A stretch of 64,000 nt of DNA from UBA6912 sp963792895 (GCA_963792895.1 CAWBYA010000001.1:124001-188000); one strand, 5' to 3'. Positions 24,308 to 32,512 are shown, counted from the stretch's first letter. A program made the numbers and translations. The notes: generated from the letters alone by a model not told the origin.

Positions 24308-25507
24308 TCACCTCCGTCTCGTCCTCACCGTACGCACGGCAGAAGAATCTCGTAGCGGGGGACGGGATATCTCCTCCAACCACGCCACCAGGCGCCCCCC
24401 GAGCTTGGCACTCCCGAAGTGCTCCTCCGCCCGGAGCCGACCGGCGAGAGCCAGAGTTTGGCGACGTGACTCGTCCGTCAACAGATCGGCCACCGCCTCC
24501 CCCAATGCTTTCGGGTCCCGCTCGGTGAGAATGCCGACGTCGGGCGTCACAATGGAGTCGACGCCTCCGCCCCGGTACGCAACGGGGACTGCACCCGCAG
24601 CAAGCCCCTCCACATAGATGATGCCGAAGTGCTCCTTCTTCTCAGGGGCGGCTGCGAGTACGGCGGCACCGCTGATCAACGCGGCCTTGTCGCCATTGGG
24701 AACGTATCCGAGAAATCGGCCGCGCTTCCCGAGCCTTGGTTCCAGGTCGGTTCGGAGCCCTCCGTCCCCGATGAAGATGGTCGGCGCCAGATCGGCATAC
24801 CGACAGCTTGCGCGCACGATGTTGTGGGCGCCCTTCAGCCAGGTGACGGCCCCCGGCGAGATCACGTACGTTGCCGGAAGGCCGTAGCGCTCCGCAATAT
24901 CGCCTGCTCGACTCGGATGCAGCTCGTCGAGGTCGACGCCGCACGGCAGCACGAGAAACCGGTCGAGGGGCACCGGCACGAGCGGCCGGACGAGACCATC
25001 GCGCACGTAGGTGGTCGTGACGATGATCCCGGTAGCGTTCAGGATGGCGCTTTCGATGGAGGCCCACACCGACCTGGTGTAGCCGCCGCGGTGCATGGGC
25101 TCGATTCCCGTGCCGTGGATGAAGAGCACGTACGGGACGCCGCGACGGAGTGCTACTTGCGACACTGCAATAGCTGAGATGTTGGCGTGGTGACCGATGA
25201 TGAGGTCGACTCCGTCTGCGGCCCCCGCCAAGGCAGCCACGTAGTCGGCTGTGTAGGCGAGTGCTTCCGCCGTCTCCATCGCGGCGACCTGGCGTTGTTC
25301 GCATGGTGCGTCGGGCAAGTACTCGTGGACAGGGAGCACCGGTGAGTGGAGGGCGACATTGCGGTTGTCGGCGCCTGGGACTCCCTTGTCCATCATCGGA
25401 TGAAGAAACCGCACTTCGTGACCGCGAGCGATCAACGCACGTGCGTGCGAACGGGCCACCTCCCCGCTTCCCCGGCCCCGGTTCAGTGATAGAACGGCGA
25501 TACGCAT
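24308..25507 (-). CDS. GT4 glycosyltransferase (group 1)
   Basis: GT-B retaining glycosyltransferase, 399 residues. N-domain: MRIAVLSLNRGRGSGEVARS (donor-side loop), VDLIIGHHANISAIAVSQVA. C-domain: LVLPCGVDLDELHP, YVISPGAVTWLKGAHNIVRA, IFIGDGGLRTDL and the E-x7-E block EHFGIIYVEGLAAGAVPVAY. Immediately upstream of a hexapeptide acetyltransferase. Likely builds a cell-surface or secreted glycoconjugate; donor and acceptor not readable. ATG 25507 chosen over an upstream start at 25528. Confidence 0.92.
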   Translation of the reverse strand: MRIAVLSLNRGRGSGEVARSHARALIARGHEVRFLHPMMDKGVPGADNRNVALHSPVLPVHEYLPDAPCEQRQVAAMETAEALAYTADYVAALAGAADGVDLIIGHHANISAIAVSQVALRRGVPYVLFIHGTGIEPMHRGGYTRSVWASIESAILNATGIIVTTTYVRDGLVRPLVPVPLDRFLVLPCGVDLDELHPSRAGDIAERYGLPATYVISPGAVTWLKGAHNIVRASCRYADLAPTIFIGDGGLRTDLEPRLGKRGRFLGYVPNGDKAALISGAAVLAAAPEKKEHFGIIYVEGLAAGAVPVAYRGGGVDSIVTPDVGILTERDPKALGEAVADLLTDESRRQTLALAGRLRAEEHFGSAKLGGRLVAWLEEISRPPLRDSSAVRTVRTRRR

Positions 25508-25678
25508 CGTGGCTGGACCGTACTGCACGCTTCCTTGTCAGGTAGAGGTCGAATGACTCTGGTTGCACGGCCACGCGGTCTACCGTTTCCTCCGGCACGG
25601 GGCTGCCGACAGTCTTCGCGACCCCAAAGCGGCCGCACGGCTGCGTGCCGGGGCAGGCATACACGAGGGCCGGGAACG

Positions 25679-26503
25679 ATGCGGTTCGTCACCTACAACA
25701 TCCACTTCGGGGTCGGGCGCGATGGATATCACGATCTCGATCGAATCGCTGCGGCCGTCGATGGCGCCGATGTCATCGCTCTTCAGGAGGTCGAGCGGTT
25801 CTGGCCGCGGTCGGGCATGGTCGATCAGCCGGCCGAATTGGGGAAGCGCCTCCCCGAATACTGGTGGGTGTTCGGACCCAACATCGACCTGCACACCCCC
25901 GCCGCCTTTCCCGGCGAGGATGCAGGGCGGCGGCGCCAATTCGGCAACATGATCCTGTCACGCAACCCGATCCGCGCTTCGGAGAACCACCCGCTCCCCC
26001 GGCTGGGGGGTCGACCGCAATCCATGCGCCGAGGTGCACTCGAGGCGATCCTCACGGTCGGCTCTCGACCGCTTCGCGCCGTCTCGACGCACCTCTGCTA
26101 CCTATCCACTGCGACGCGACTTGCCCAGGTCGAGGAGCTCCTCCGCCTCCATGACGAAGCCGAGCGGGATGGTGGGGGCTGGATGGGCGAACACCCGGTC
26201 GCTGGTGAGTGGCACCTTGGCGACGAGCCCATGATGCCCTCCTCTGCGGTCATCATGGGCGACTTCAACTTTGGGCCGGACAGCGTCGAACACGCTGCCA
26301 TGGTGCGGGGCGCGAACTCTCCGTTCGTCGATGCGTGGGCGCTCGACGGAGCCAGCGGCACCGGCGGCGCCTCCAAGGACGGCCAGCGCATCGATCACGC
26401 GTGGGTCACCGCCGACCTCGCACCGCACGTGCGGTACATGTGGGTCGACGATGAGGCGGCGGGATCCGACCATCAACCCGTCTGGCTCGACCTCGAGATC
26501 TGA
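25679..26503 (+). CDS. Endonuclease/exonuclease/phosphatase-family protein (cytosolic)
   Basis: A compact 274-residue EEP-fold enzyme: MRFVTYNIHFGVGRDGYHDL, DVIALQEVERFW (metal Glu), PLRAVSTHLCYLSTATRLAQ (His), VIMGDFNFGPDSVEHAAM (GDFN) and GSDHQPVWLDLE (SDH). No signal peptide, unlike the EEP protein at 12090. Relatives hydrolyse phosphodiester or phosphomonoester bonds in nucleic acids, inositol phosphates or sphingomyelin. ATG 25679 is preceded by GAGGGCCGGGAA. Divergent from the GT4/acetyltransferase pair. Confidence 0.9.
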   Translation: MRFVTYNIHFGVGRDGYHDLDRIAAAVDGADVIALQEVERFWPRSGMVDQPAELGKRLPEYWWVFGPNIDLHTPAAFPGEDAGRRRQFGNMILSRNPIRASENHPLPRLGGRPQSMRRGALEAILTVGSRPLRAVSTHLCYLSTATRLAQVEELLRLHDEAERDGGGWMGEHPVAGEWHLGDEPMMPSSAVIMGDFNFGPDSVEHAAMVRGANSPFVDAWALDGASGTGGASKDGQRIDHAWVTADLAPHVRYMWVDDEAAGSDHQPVWLDLEI

Positions 26504-26820
26504 CCACGGTCTCGCCGGAAGATCGCCTCTTTACCGGTCTCGCGTATCAGGCCGACCGCGGCGCGCTCCCACTTTTGTGCCGAAATGGAGCGAGAAGGAA
26601 ATGGGTCGATCGACGCACGGAATTGCCGTGCATTCGGCGTATGTGTATGTAAGAGTTTGGGGAGCACGGGAACTCGATTGCGAGGGGAGCCCGAACGTCG
26701 GAGTTTTCTCCGCCGCAGCGCTCTCCAAGCACAGGTCGACACCCAGGCAATTCGGCCCGTCGCAGGCAGACGGACGAGCCGGAGTTCAGGTGGGGTCTGC
26801 CGCTGAGCGGGGAGAGGCTC
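26504..26820 (+). other. Leader/intergenic region before LPVTG protein
   Basis: This 317-bp gap contains no credible gene. A short stem GCACGG...CCGTGC sits near 26614-26632, and a locally AT-richer stretch (GTATGTGTATGTAAGAG around 26637-26655) is the best promoter candidate. The last 170 bases would be a long untranslated leader for the wall-anchored protein. I do not recognise a known riboswitch consensus. Confidence 0.35.
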
Positions 26821-27624
26821 ATGGTCAGGAAGTTCACTACGGTGTTTGGGGTATTGATCGTGGTTATTCTCGGCACATTCCAGGTCGCCGACGCCCAAGC
26901 GGCTCGCACGCCTTCGGTGCAGCTACGGTGCGATCACGGCACGGCGGGATGCGCCGGAATGGCCGGCGACTTCGCGGCTCCTGACGGCGGTGCGATCGAG
27001 ACGGTGGCCATCGAAGTGCATGACATCGCAACCGGCCGCATCGTCGATGTCACAACCGACGGCTGCGAGGTGACGACCCGCGACGGCACTCCCAGCACGA
27101 TCCAGGTGCACTGCATGATCGAAGGGGCGGCCTTCGGTATTTCAGGCGACATCACGTGGTCGGTCGTCATCAACGGTGTCGTCGTCTGGACTTCACCGGT
27201 CACGCCGACACGATGCGACGCCGGGCCAACGACGACGACGACGACTGTCGCGCCCGACACGGGGGGTGTGGAGCCGCCCGGGACGACGACTACTACTACT
27301 GCCACTACTACCACCACCACGATCGCCTCGCCGCCACCTGCGACGACTACCACGGTGCCGGACGACCAGACAGTCATCGAGACGACGATGGTGTCGTCCA
27401 CCACGAGCACGCCGCCGGACCAAGCCACGACCACAACGGTTGTGACCTTGGTTTCACCGACCGGGTCCGCGCCGCCGCCGGCTACCACTGCCGCCGACAC
27501 CGCCGACGAGGAGATCCTCCCAGTGACGGGGGTTTCACTCGGCGCTCTCGGTGGCGCAGGCGCCATGATGCTTGCGCTCGGTCTCGGCCTCGAGGCCGTG
27601 AGTACGAGGCGGCGCATGAGTTGA
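26821..27624 (+). CDS. Secreted threonine-rich protein with LPVTG wall-sorting signal
   Basis: 267 residues. An N-terminal signal peptide (FTTVFGVLIVVILGTFQVAD) is followed by a ~110-residue domain with four spaced cysteines (CDHGTAGC, DGCEVT, VHCMI) and a low-complexity Thr/Pro linker (about 139-225). The C-terminus is a complete sortase signal: LPVTG at 233-237, a hydrophobic helix and a basic STRRRMS tail. GGGGAGAGGCTC precedes the ATG. Expected to be covalently attached to peptidoglycan by a sortase, though none is in this window. The folded domain is not recognised. Confidence 0.85.
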   Translation: MVRKFTTVFGVLIVVILGTFQVADAQAARTPSVQLRCDHGTAGCAGMAGDFAAPDGGAIETVAIEVHDIATGRIVDVTTDGCEVTTRDGTPSTIQVHCMIEGAAFGISGDITWSVVINGVVVWTSPVTPTRCDAGPTTTTTTVAPDTGGVEPPGTTTTTTATTTTTTIASPPPATTTTVPDDQTVIETTMVSSTTSTPPDQATTTTVVTLVSPTGSAPPPATTAADTADEEILPVTGVSLGALGGAGAMMLALGLGLEAVSTRRRMS

Positions 27625-27651
27625 ACGATTCGAACCGGCGGGCTGAGGTCT

Positions 27652-27683
27652 TCAGGGCGCGTGCGACACGGCACGCGCCCTGA
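27652..27683 (+). terminator. Perfect 13-bp hairpin after LPVTG gene
   Basis: Arms 27652-27664 and 27671-27683 (TCAGGGCGCGTGC / GCACGCGCCCTGA) are exact complements with a six-base loop, 27 bp after the stop codon. No T-run follows, as is usual for high-GC actinomycete terminators. Confidence 0.75.
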
Positions 27684-27794
27684 CCTTGCACGGCGGGCAC
27701 CGTTCGTGATCCGTCGTGTCGAATCGGCCCTGGCGCGATCGTCGCAAAGGCACGAGAGGACACCGGGTCCGCTCGATGTCCCAAGGAGGCAGCC

Positions 27795-28112
27795 ATGGCC
27801 ACGTTTCTGATCACGACACACGGCGGAGCGATGCCCGAGTCCGAGGAAGAAGGCGCCGCTCTCATGGCTGCCTGGGGCGAGTGGATGGGTTCGTTGGGCG
27901 ACTCGCTCGCCAACCCTGGCGCTCCGCTCGGGGCAACGAAATCTGTCGCCACCGACGGGTCCGTGACCGACGGGGCCGGCACAGACGCCCCGTCCGGCTA
28001 TATGATCTTGTCCGCCGACTCGCTCGACGCTGCAGTCACTCTCGCCAAAGGCTGCCCCCACCTCGGGGGGTTCGGCGGCAGCCTGGTCGTGTACGAGACA
28101 GTCGACATGTGA
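27795..28112 (+). CDS. YCII-related (DGPF) domain protein
   Basis: A 105-residue ferredoxin-like-fold protein. The N-terminus MATFLITTHGGAMPESEEE, the central WGEWMGSLGDSLANPGAPLG and the C-terminal GYMILSADSLDAAVTLAKGC / GSLVVYETVDM follow the small YCII-like family frequently listed as DGPF-domain or sigma-factor-associated proteins. AAGGAGG is placed 6-7 bases before the ATG. Its exact role is unknown; members are sometimes linked to ECF sigma factors, none of which is seen here. Confidence 0.85.
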   Translation: MATFLITTHGGAMPESEEEGAALMAAWGEWMGSLGDSLANPGAPLGATKSVATDGSVTDGAGTDAPSGYMILSADSLDAAVTLAKGCPHLGGFGGSLVVYETVDM

Positions 28113-28414
28113 GGGTCGCAGAACTGGTCGACGCGCTGGGGAGGTTTGCCGGCGATCCCCCCAGCACGCGAGCCGGCGGATTGCCCTCGTGACAGCGCTT
28201 TGCGCTGGACATGCCCCTCGCGCCGCCAAGAGAGCCGTGGAGCGACTACACTCGTATGCAGCGTACGCACCGATGCGTACGGCGCCCCGCTCCACATCCT
28301 CGTTCCGTCGAGTGGAGCCAACCGCAGGACATGCGGGTTTGTCGTTGCTTGCGCAACGGCCCCCTCTTCAACCGGCGAGGCGTTTGTTCCCGACGGTTCA
28401 GGAATGAGTTCGAC
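28113..28414 (+). other. Intergenic region upstream of RRM gene, with CGTACGCA hairpin
   Basis: A 302-bp gap with no credible ORF. It includes a perfect 8-bp stem-loop (28262-28269 / 28274-28281, CGTACGCA / TGCGTACG, loop CCGA) just after a TATGCA-like -10 at 28255. Cold-inducible RNA-binding genes often have long structured leaders, which would fit the ~130 bases between this hairpin and the RRM start (inference). Confidence 0.4.
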
Positions 28415-28670
28415 ATGTCCAGCAATCTCTACGTGGGGAATCTCACGTTCAACACCACCTCGGCCGACCTCGAGTCGCTCTTTGCCGCGACACGGCGAGG
28501 TCAAGAGCGCCCAGGTCATCACGGACCGGGACACCGGCCGCTCACGAGGCTTTGGCTTCGTCGAGATGGCGACTGACGAAGGCGCCAAGGCTGCCATCGA
28601 TGCGCTCAACGGGCGTAACGTCGACGGCCGCGACCTCACCGTCAATGTCGCCAAGGAGCGCTCCCGCTGA
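28415..28670 (+). pseudogene. RRM-type RNA-binding protein with a single-base frameshift
   Basis: The small glycine-poor RRM proteins of bacteria (~85 residues) start MSSNLYVGNLTFNTT, as does ATG 28415 here (RNP2 LYVGNL). After the codons for SLFAA at about 28488-28492 one extra base (A in GCGACACGG) shifts the frame. The rest is intact in the next frame: GEVKSAQVITDRDTGRSRGF with RNP1 RGFGFVEM, then NGRNVDGRDLTVNVAKERSR ending at 28670. AGGAATGAG precedes the ATG. Everything else is conserved, so this is either a very recent mutation or a sequence error. Confidence 0.85.
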
Positions 28671-28858
28671 AGTCGGCGACCCCACGAAAGATCGACGGCG
28701 GCAGGCAGCGATGCGTGGAATGCGGGCATCCCCGCAAAGAGCATCGGGACATCGATGGGTGTACCGTGCCGAAATGCACATGCAGCGTCTACGTTCTGCC
28801 GGGAGAGCCGGTTTCCGCCGGCAAGAAACCGGCTCCGACCGAACTGTGAGTCTGCCCC
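28667..28858 (+). CDS. Cys-rich zinc-binding-like microprotein (no canonical start)
   Basis: An open frame immediately after the RRM stop encodes ...KIDGGRQRCVECGHPRKEHR then DIDGCTVPKCTCSVYVLPGE and ends at TGA 28858. The pattern CxxCxH...H...Cx5CxC is a plausible zinc site. No ATG/GTG/TTG lies in frame upstream of the first cysteine; only a CTG at 28667 or a GTG at 28715 (which loses the first Cys) could start it. It could be a real small gene using a rare start, or part of a frameshifted longer gene. Confidence 0.35.
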
Positions 28859-28922
28859 GTCCCGTCCACCCTCATTTTCGGTCCGCGGCCCCAATTGGGG
28901 CTGCGCCCCGAGGGGGTTGAAC

Positions 28923-29819
28923 ATGGCGTTCGAGGAGCACGTCGAGCTGCTCGAAGCCGTGCAACCCACGGTTGAGCGACTGATCGACGAGCATCGCACC
29001 CGGCGGAGACACTGGTATCACCACGATCTCGTGCCGTGGGAGCTGGGCCGCAGCTTCACCAAAGAGCCCTGGGAGGAATCCCAGTGCTCGATCAACGAGC
29101 GAGCGCGCACCGCACTCGTCTTGAACCTCCTCACAGAGGACAACCTCCCCTCGTACCATCTCGCGCTCGACACGTACCTGCCGGAAGGCTCGGCGTGGAA
29201 GGAGTGGACCGGTCTGTGGACTGCGGAGGAAGGCCAGCATGCGATCGCCATCCGCAGCTACCTCCTCACGTCCCGCAACTGCGACCCTGTCGAACTCGAA
29301 GACGACCGCATGGCAACGATGCAGACGGGCTGGCGTCCGAGTTGGCAGCACCCCGCTGAGCTGTTCGCCTACACCTCGGCCCAAGAGCTCGCCACCAGGA
29401 TCTCACATCGCAACACGGGAAAGATCACCGAAGACCCGATCGCTTTCGAGTTGATGCGCCACATCGCAGCCGACGAGAACCACCACTTCGTGTTCTACAA
29501 GGGCGTCATGGCGGAGATGCTCCGCATCCAGCCGTCGATGGTGCTCGAAGGCATCTACAACACCTTCCGCAACTTCGAGATGCCTGGGGCGGGAATCCCG
29601 GGATTCCGGCGCCGTTCGATCGATATGGCACGTGCAGGGGTGTACAACCTCCGCATCCATCACGATCAGATCGTAAGGCCTCTTCTCGAACAGTGGGGAA
29701 TCGCCCGTCTGAGCGGTCTCACGGCCCGAGCCGCTGAGTTTCAGGAGAAGCTCTTGGCACTCCCGGCCGAGATCGCTCGCCAAGCCGAGCGCTTCGAAGC
29801 CCGCTTCGCCACGGCCTGA
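28923..29819 (+). CDS. Acyl-ACP desaturase (DesA-like, ferritin-fold di-iron)
   Basis: Soluble stearoyl-ACP-desaturase-type enzyme of 298 residues, like mycobacterial DesA proteins. It inserts a double bond into ACP-bound fatty acids. Di-iron ligands: NLLTEDNLPSYHLAL (first Glu), WTAEEGQHAIAIRSYL (EExxH) and HIAADENHHFVFYKG (second DENHH). ATG 28923 is preceded by GAGGGGG. Cytosolic. A single-gene unit, ending at a hairpin-rich gap that it shares with the convergent collagen-like gene. Confidence 0.93.
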   Translation: MAFEEHVELLEAVQPTVERLIDEHRTRRRHWYHHDLVPWELGRSFTKEPWEESQCSINERARTALVLNLLTEDNLPSYHLALDTYLPEGSAWKEWTGLWTAEEGQHAIAIRSYLLTSRNCDPVELEDDRMATMQTGWRPSWQHPAELFAYTSAQELATRISHRNTGKITEDPIAFELMRHIAADENHHFVFYKGVMAEMLRIQPSMVLEGIYNTFRNFEMPGAGIPGFRRRSIDMARAGVYNLRIHHDQIVRPLLEQWGIARLSGLTARAAEFQEKLLALPAEIARQAERFEARFATA

Positions 29820-29913
29820 AGTCCGTCCCGGCGGCGCCTCCGATCTCATCGCCATACGACCGGCGTCCCCTCGGAATGGCCGATTCACCTCCTCGTGCCC
29901 GCACGACTGTCCG

Positions 29914-29945
29914 GCTCGCCTCGCAGCGTCGCCAGTGAGGCGAGC
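29914..29945. terminator. 9-bp stem-loop downstream of desaturase
   Basis: Exact inverted repeat GCTCGCCTC (29914-29922) / GAGGCGAGC (29937-29945), 14-base loop, 95 bp after the desaturase stop. Probably part of transcription termination; no T-tract. Confidence 0.5.
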
Positions 29946-29984
29946 GTCGGTGATCGCCAAGTCTGCCGTCACCACCGGTCGCAA

Positions 29985-30027
29985 CGTCTTCGTTCCGGGA
30001 ATCGGTGCGAAACCGGGAACGAAGACG
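29985..30027. terminator. Long bidirectional hairpin between convergent genes
   Basis: Arms CGTCTTCGTTCC-GG (29985-29998) and CCGGGAACGAAGACG (30013-30027) pair over 14 positions with a single bulged base. The spacing of 14 bases and the position between convergent desaturase and SLH/collagen-like genes make a bidirectional terminator the simplest reading. Confidence 0.65.
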
Positions 30028-30086
30028 GTTGTCGAACTGGCAAGGCTCGCGACGGGTGCCAAACGCCCGCCGCCCGCCCGGTACCG

Positions 30087-30926
30087 TCAGAAGCTGGTGC
30101 CGGCCCCCACCTTGATGGCGGATACCTGCACGCGATCGGCGCTGAAGGCGGTGACGCCGCCCACTGTCTCGTTGCAGTCGATGGTGATCGCCTGTGCACC
30201 GGTGACCGTGATCAGCGCCGACCAGCTCAGCATCTCGATGTCGGTACCGCCTCCCGTCAGCGACACGGTCGCCTCGGTGGCTCCCGTCGGCGACGTGAAT
30301 GCCCCTCCGAGAACGCAGGCGACGACCCCGCTGGCACCCCCGATGGCGCTCATCGTCACCTCCGGGAACAGCACGTAGTCGCCGGCTGCCGGAAGGGTCA
30401 CCGTCGCAACGGTGACCGGGGTGCCGTCGTCGGGGATCGCTGTAGCGGTGGTGTTCACCTGGGCGTAGCCGTCCGAGGGACCGATCGGTCCTGTTGGCCC
30501 CGGCGCCCCATCGGCTCCCGGCGCCCCATCGGCCCCATCGGCCCCCGGTGCTCCATCGGCCCCATCGGCCCCCGGCGCTCCATCGGCCCCTGCTGGACCC
30601 GCCGGCCCTGCAGGCCCGGTGGCGCCCATGAGGTCCGCTGCGGTCATGCCCTCCACCGTTGCGGCGTCGACCACCTGGCCCTCGGCGAGGCGCCGCATGA
30701 ATGCAGCCATCTGTTCCCTGGTGACCGGCGCCTTTGGGCAGAACATGTCGTTGGCAGGCGGGTTGCAGCCCTTGGTCACCCCGGCCCCGGCCAGCCAGGC
30801 TATGTCATTGTGGAAGATGTTGTCGTCATCGACGTCATTGAACCGGTCGGCAGCCCCGACAACCGTCGGCAGTGCAACGACGAGCACGATGGCGGCGACA
30901 ATCGACCGTTTCGTGAATCGGTGCAT
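30087..30926 (-). CDS. Secreted SLH-like / collagen-like repeat / jelly-roll-like protein
   Basis: 279 residues in three parts after a signal peptide (SIVAAIVLVVALPTVVGAA). Residues 27-80 are an SLH-type module (DRFNDVDDDNIFHNDIAWLA, TKGC, FCPKAPVTREQMAAFM). Residues 101-151 are 17 uninterrupted Gly-X-Y triplets (GAT GPA GPA GPA GAD GAP ...), encoded by 30474-30626, with GAP/GAD repeats. The C-terminal ~125 residues are beta-rich (TVATVTLPAAGDYVLFPEV, ALITVTGAQAITIDC), reminiscent of C1q/BclA-type trimer heads. GAGAGGGG precedes the ATG. Likely a trimeric surface fibre; ligand unknown. Confidence 0.85.
   Translation of the reverse strand: MHRFTKRSIVAAIVLVVALPTVVGAADRFNDVDDDNIFHNDIAWLAGAGVTKGCNPPANDMFCPKAPVTREQMAAFMRRLAEGQVVDAATVEGMTAADLMGATGPAGPAGPAGADGAPGADGADGAPGADGADGAPGADGAPGPTGPIGPSDGYAQVNTTATAIPDDGTPVTVATVTLPAAGDYVLFPEVTMSAIGGASGVVACVLGGAFTSPTGATEATVSLTGGGTDIEMLSWSALITVTGAQAITIDCNETVGGVTAFSADRVQVSAIKVGAGTSF
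30474..30626 (-). repeat. Collagen-like Gly-X-Y repeat tract
   Basis: 153 bp encoding 17 Gly-X-Y triplets, with near-identical 9-residue units (GAP GAD GAD) visible as repeated GGGGCGCCGATG-type blocks in DNA. Such tracts vary in length by slippage. Confidence 0.85.
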
Positions 30927-31351
30927 GGGAAGCCCCTCTCATGTATGGCTTTGGCTATCAACCCTAGGAGGTTGGCCGGAGAGAATGGTGGCTTGGCATC
31001 ACGGCCCACCAGAACGAGGTCCCGACCACGAACATGGCCGCACGGGGCCAGAGCCGACGTCAGGGCACCGAGATGCCCTCCCCGGCACCGCAGTCGCCAG
31101 TTCGTCACGTACCTGTCGCCGGTCTCGAGGAGCGTATGGAAGATGCACAGCCGATCAGATCGGAGGGCGGCTCGAACGTTGCGGCAGGGTCGGCGGCGGC
31201 TCCCACATCCAACAGCCGATCGAGCGGCCGTGGCGGCGACCCCGCCGATGAACAGGACACGCCACGAAGCCACTGCCAGCGAGGTTCATGCGAACATCAC
31301 ATCAGATAGCGACACGTTGGCCGGACGATCCACGCCACCTAGCATCAGCCC
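30927..31351. other. 425-bp divergent intergenic region
   Basis: Lies between the divergent SLH/collagen-like gene and the cyclase fusion gene. I see the minus-strand RBS and no convincing ORF, palindrome or RNA motif; promoters for both genes must be here. Confidence 0.4.
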
Positions 31352-32182
31352 GTGCCTCTCTACATGGACGTCCATCCCGGCCTCGGCGATGCAACCGCCG
31401 ACGATGTCGCCGATGCACACCGCCATGACTTGGCCATACAGGACGAGTACGGGGTGAAGTTCCTCAGCTATTGGTTCGCAGACCCGCAGGGCAAGGCGTT
31501 CTGCTTGGCCGAGGCGCCCGACGTCGACTCGCTGGTGGCATGCCACAAGGCAGCCCATGGGCTCATGCCCCACGATGTCATCGAGATCCAGGCTCCCACG
31601 CTTGCGCAATTCATGGGCACGACGGAGAACGACGACCACGACCGGGCGAACGTGGACGGCCATCCCGATTCGGCGCTGCGGGCGATCATGTTCACCGACA
31701 TCGAGGGGTCGACTGCGGTGAGCACGAGCCAGGGCGACCGAGCGGCGATGGCATTGGTGCGCCGCCACGACGAGATCGTACGCGATGCGCTGCTGCGGTT
31801 CGACGGCCGGGAGATCAAACACACGGGCGATGGGCTGTTCGCAAGCTTCACGTCGGTCAGGCGGGCGGTTGAAGCCTCCATTGCCATTCAACGGGGCAGC
31901 GCCGATGGGGTCGATCGTCTGTCCCTCAAGATCGGCCTCTCGGTCGGCGAACCCGTTGAGGAAAGTGAGGACCTCTTCGGCGCCTCGGTGAACCTGGCGG
32001 CCCGCATTTGCGCGCATGCGGCCGGTGGCCAAACGCTCGTGTCGGGCACGGTGCGTGATCTGGCAATCGGCAAAGGCATCGACTTCATCGAACAGGGAGC
32101 TGTCGGTCTCAAGGGGTTCCCCGACCCCGTTCCGCTATACGAAGTCGCCTGGCGGTCCGATCCCCAGCAGGCGCGACGGTGA
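31352..32182 (+). CDS. DUF4242 (SCO4226-like) domain fused to class III nucleotide cyclase
   Basis: 276 residues. Residues 1-~88 match the small ferredoxin-like DUF4242/SCO4226 family (MDVHPGLGDATADDVADAHR, FLSYWFADPQGKAFCLAEAP), some members of which bind nickel. Residues ~108-272 are an adenylate/guanylate cyclase catalytic domain: metal-binding FTDIEGST (114-121) and KHTGDGLFASF (second Asp, ~160), and a transition-state block FGASVNLAARICAHA. No membrane segment. Predicted to make a cyclic nucleotide in response to whatever the N-domain senses. GTG 31352. One further small gene (TfoX-like) starts 3 bp after the stop. Confidence 0.88.
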   Translation: MPLYMDVHPGLGDATADDVADAHRHDLAIQDEYGVKFLSYWFADPQGKAFCLAEAPDVDSLVACHKAAHGLMPHDVIEIQAPTLAQFMGTTENDDHDRANVDGHPDSALRAIMFTDIEGSTAVSTSQGDRAAMALVRRHDEIVRDALLRFDGREIKHTGDGLFASFTSVRRAVEASIAIQRGSADGVDRLSLKIGLSVGEPVEESEDLFGASVNLAARICAHAAGGQTLVSGTVRDLAIGKGIDFIEQGAVGLKGFPDPVPLYEVAWRSDPQQARR

Positions 32183-32185
32183 CTG

Positions 32186-32512
32186 ATGGGCGTTGAAGGT
32201 GCGCGCTACTCGGAGCAGGTGGGAGAGTTCGCCGCCGAGCTCGTCGACGTCCTGTCCCCGATCGGTGACGTGTCGTGGAAGAAGATGTTCGGCGGAGCGG
32301 GGGTCTTCGTGGACGATACGATGTTTGCGTTGATCGACTCGGCGGCGACGCTGCATCTCAAGGTGGGCGACGCCAACCGAGCGCAATTCGAAGCGGCAGG
32401 ATCCCACAAGCACAACCGGATGCCGTATTACGTCGTGCCGGCCGACGTGCTCGCCGACGACGATGCGCTGGTGCAGTGGGCGCGCAGCTCGGCCGACGTC
32501 GCACGGGGGTAG
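32186..32512 (+). CDS. TfoX/Sxy N-terminal domain protein
   Basis: A 108-residue protein with the TfoX_N signature: VSWKKMFGGAGVFVDDTMFA followed by ALIDSAATLHLKVGDANRAQ and PYYVVPADVLADDDALVQWA. Full-length Sxy/TfoX is a competence co-activator in gammaproteobacteria working with CRP-cAMP. Stand-alone N-domains in actinomycetes have no established role. It begins 3 bp after the nucleotide-cyclase gene, so it is co-transcribed; the Sxy-CRP-cAMP link makes the pairing notable. Confidence 0.88.
   Translation: MGVEGARYSEQVGEFAAELVDVLSPIGDVSWKKMFGGAGVFVDDTMFALIDSAATLHLKVGDANRAQFEAAGSHKHNRMPYYVVPADVLADDDALVQWARSSADVARG

Noticed and set aside
26504..26820. Possible c-di-AMP (ydaO-type) riboswitch before the LPVTG gene
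   Set aside because: Long leader and a few GA-rich segments suggested it, but the conserved core blocks are not present.
27626..27640. GATTCGAACC, resembling a minus-strand tRNA T-loop
   Set aside because: Flanking bases do not form a T-stem and no cloverleaf is possible; it lies between a stop codon and a terminator hairpin.
29895..31457. 520-residue plus-strand ORF
   Set aside because: Antisense to the SLH/collagen-like gene; composition is Arg/Gly/His-rich with repeated RSIGPIGP from the collagen repeat, so it is a shadow frame.
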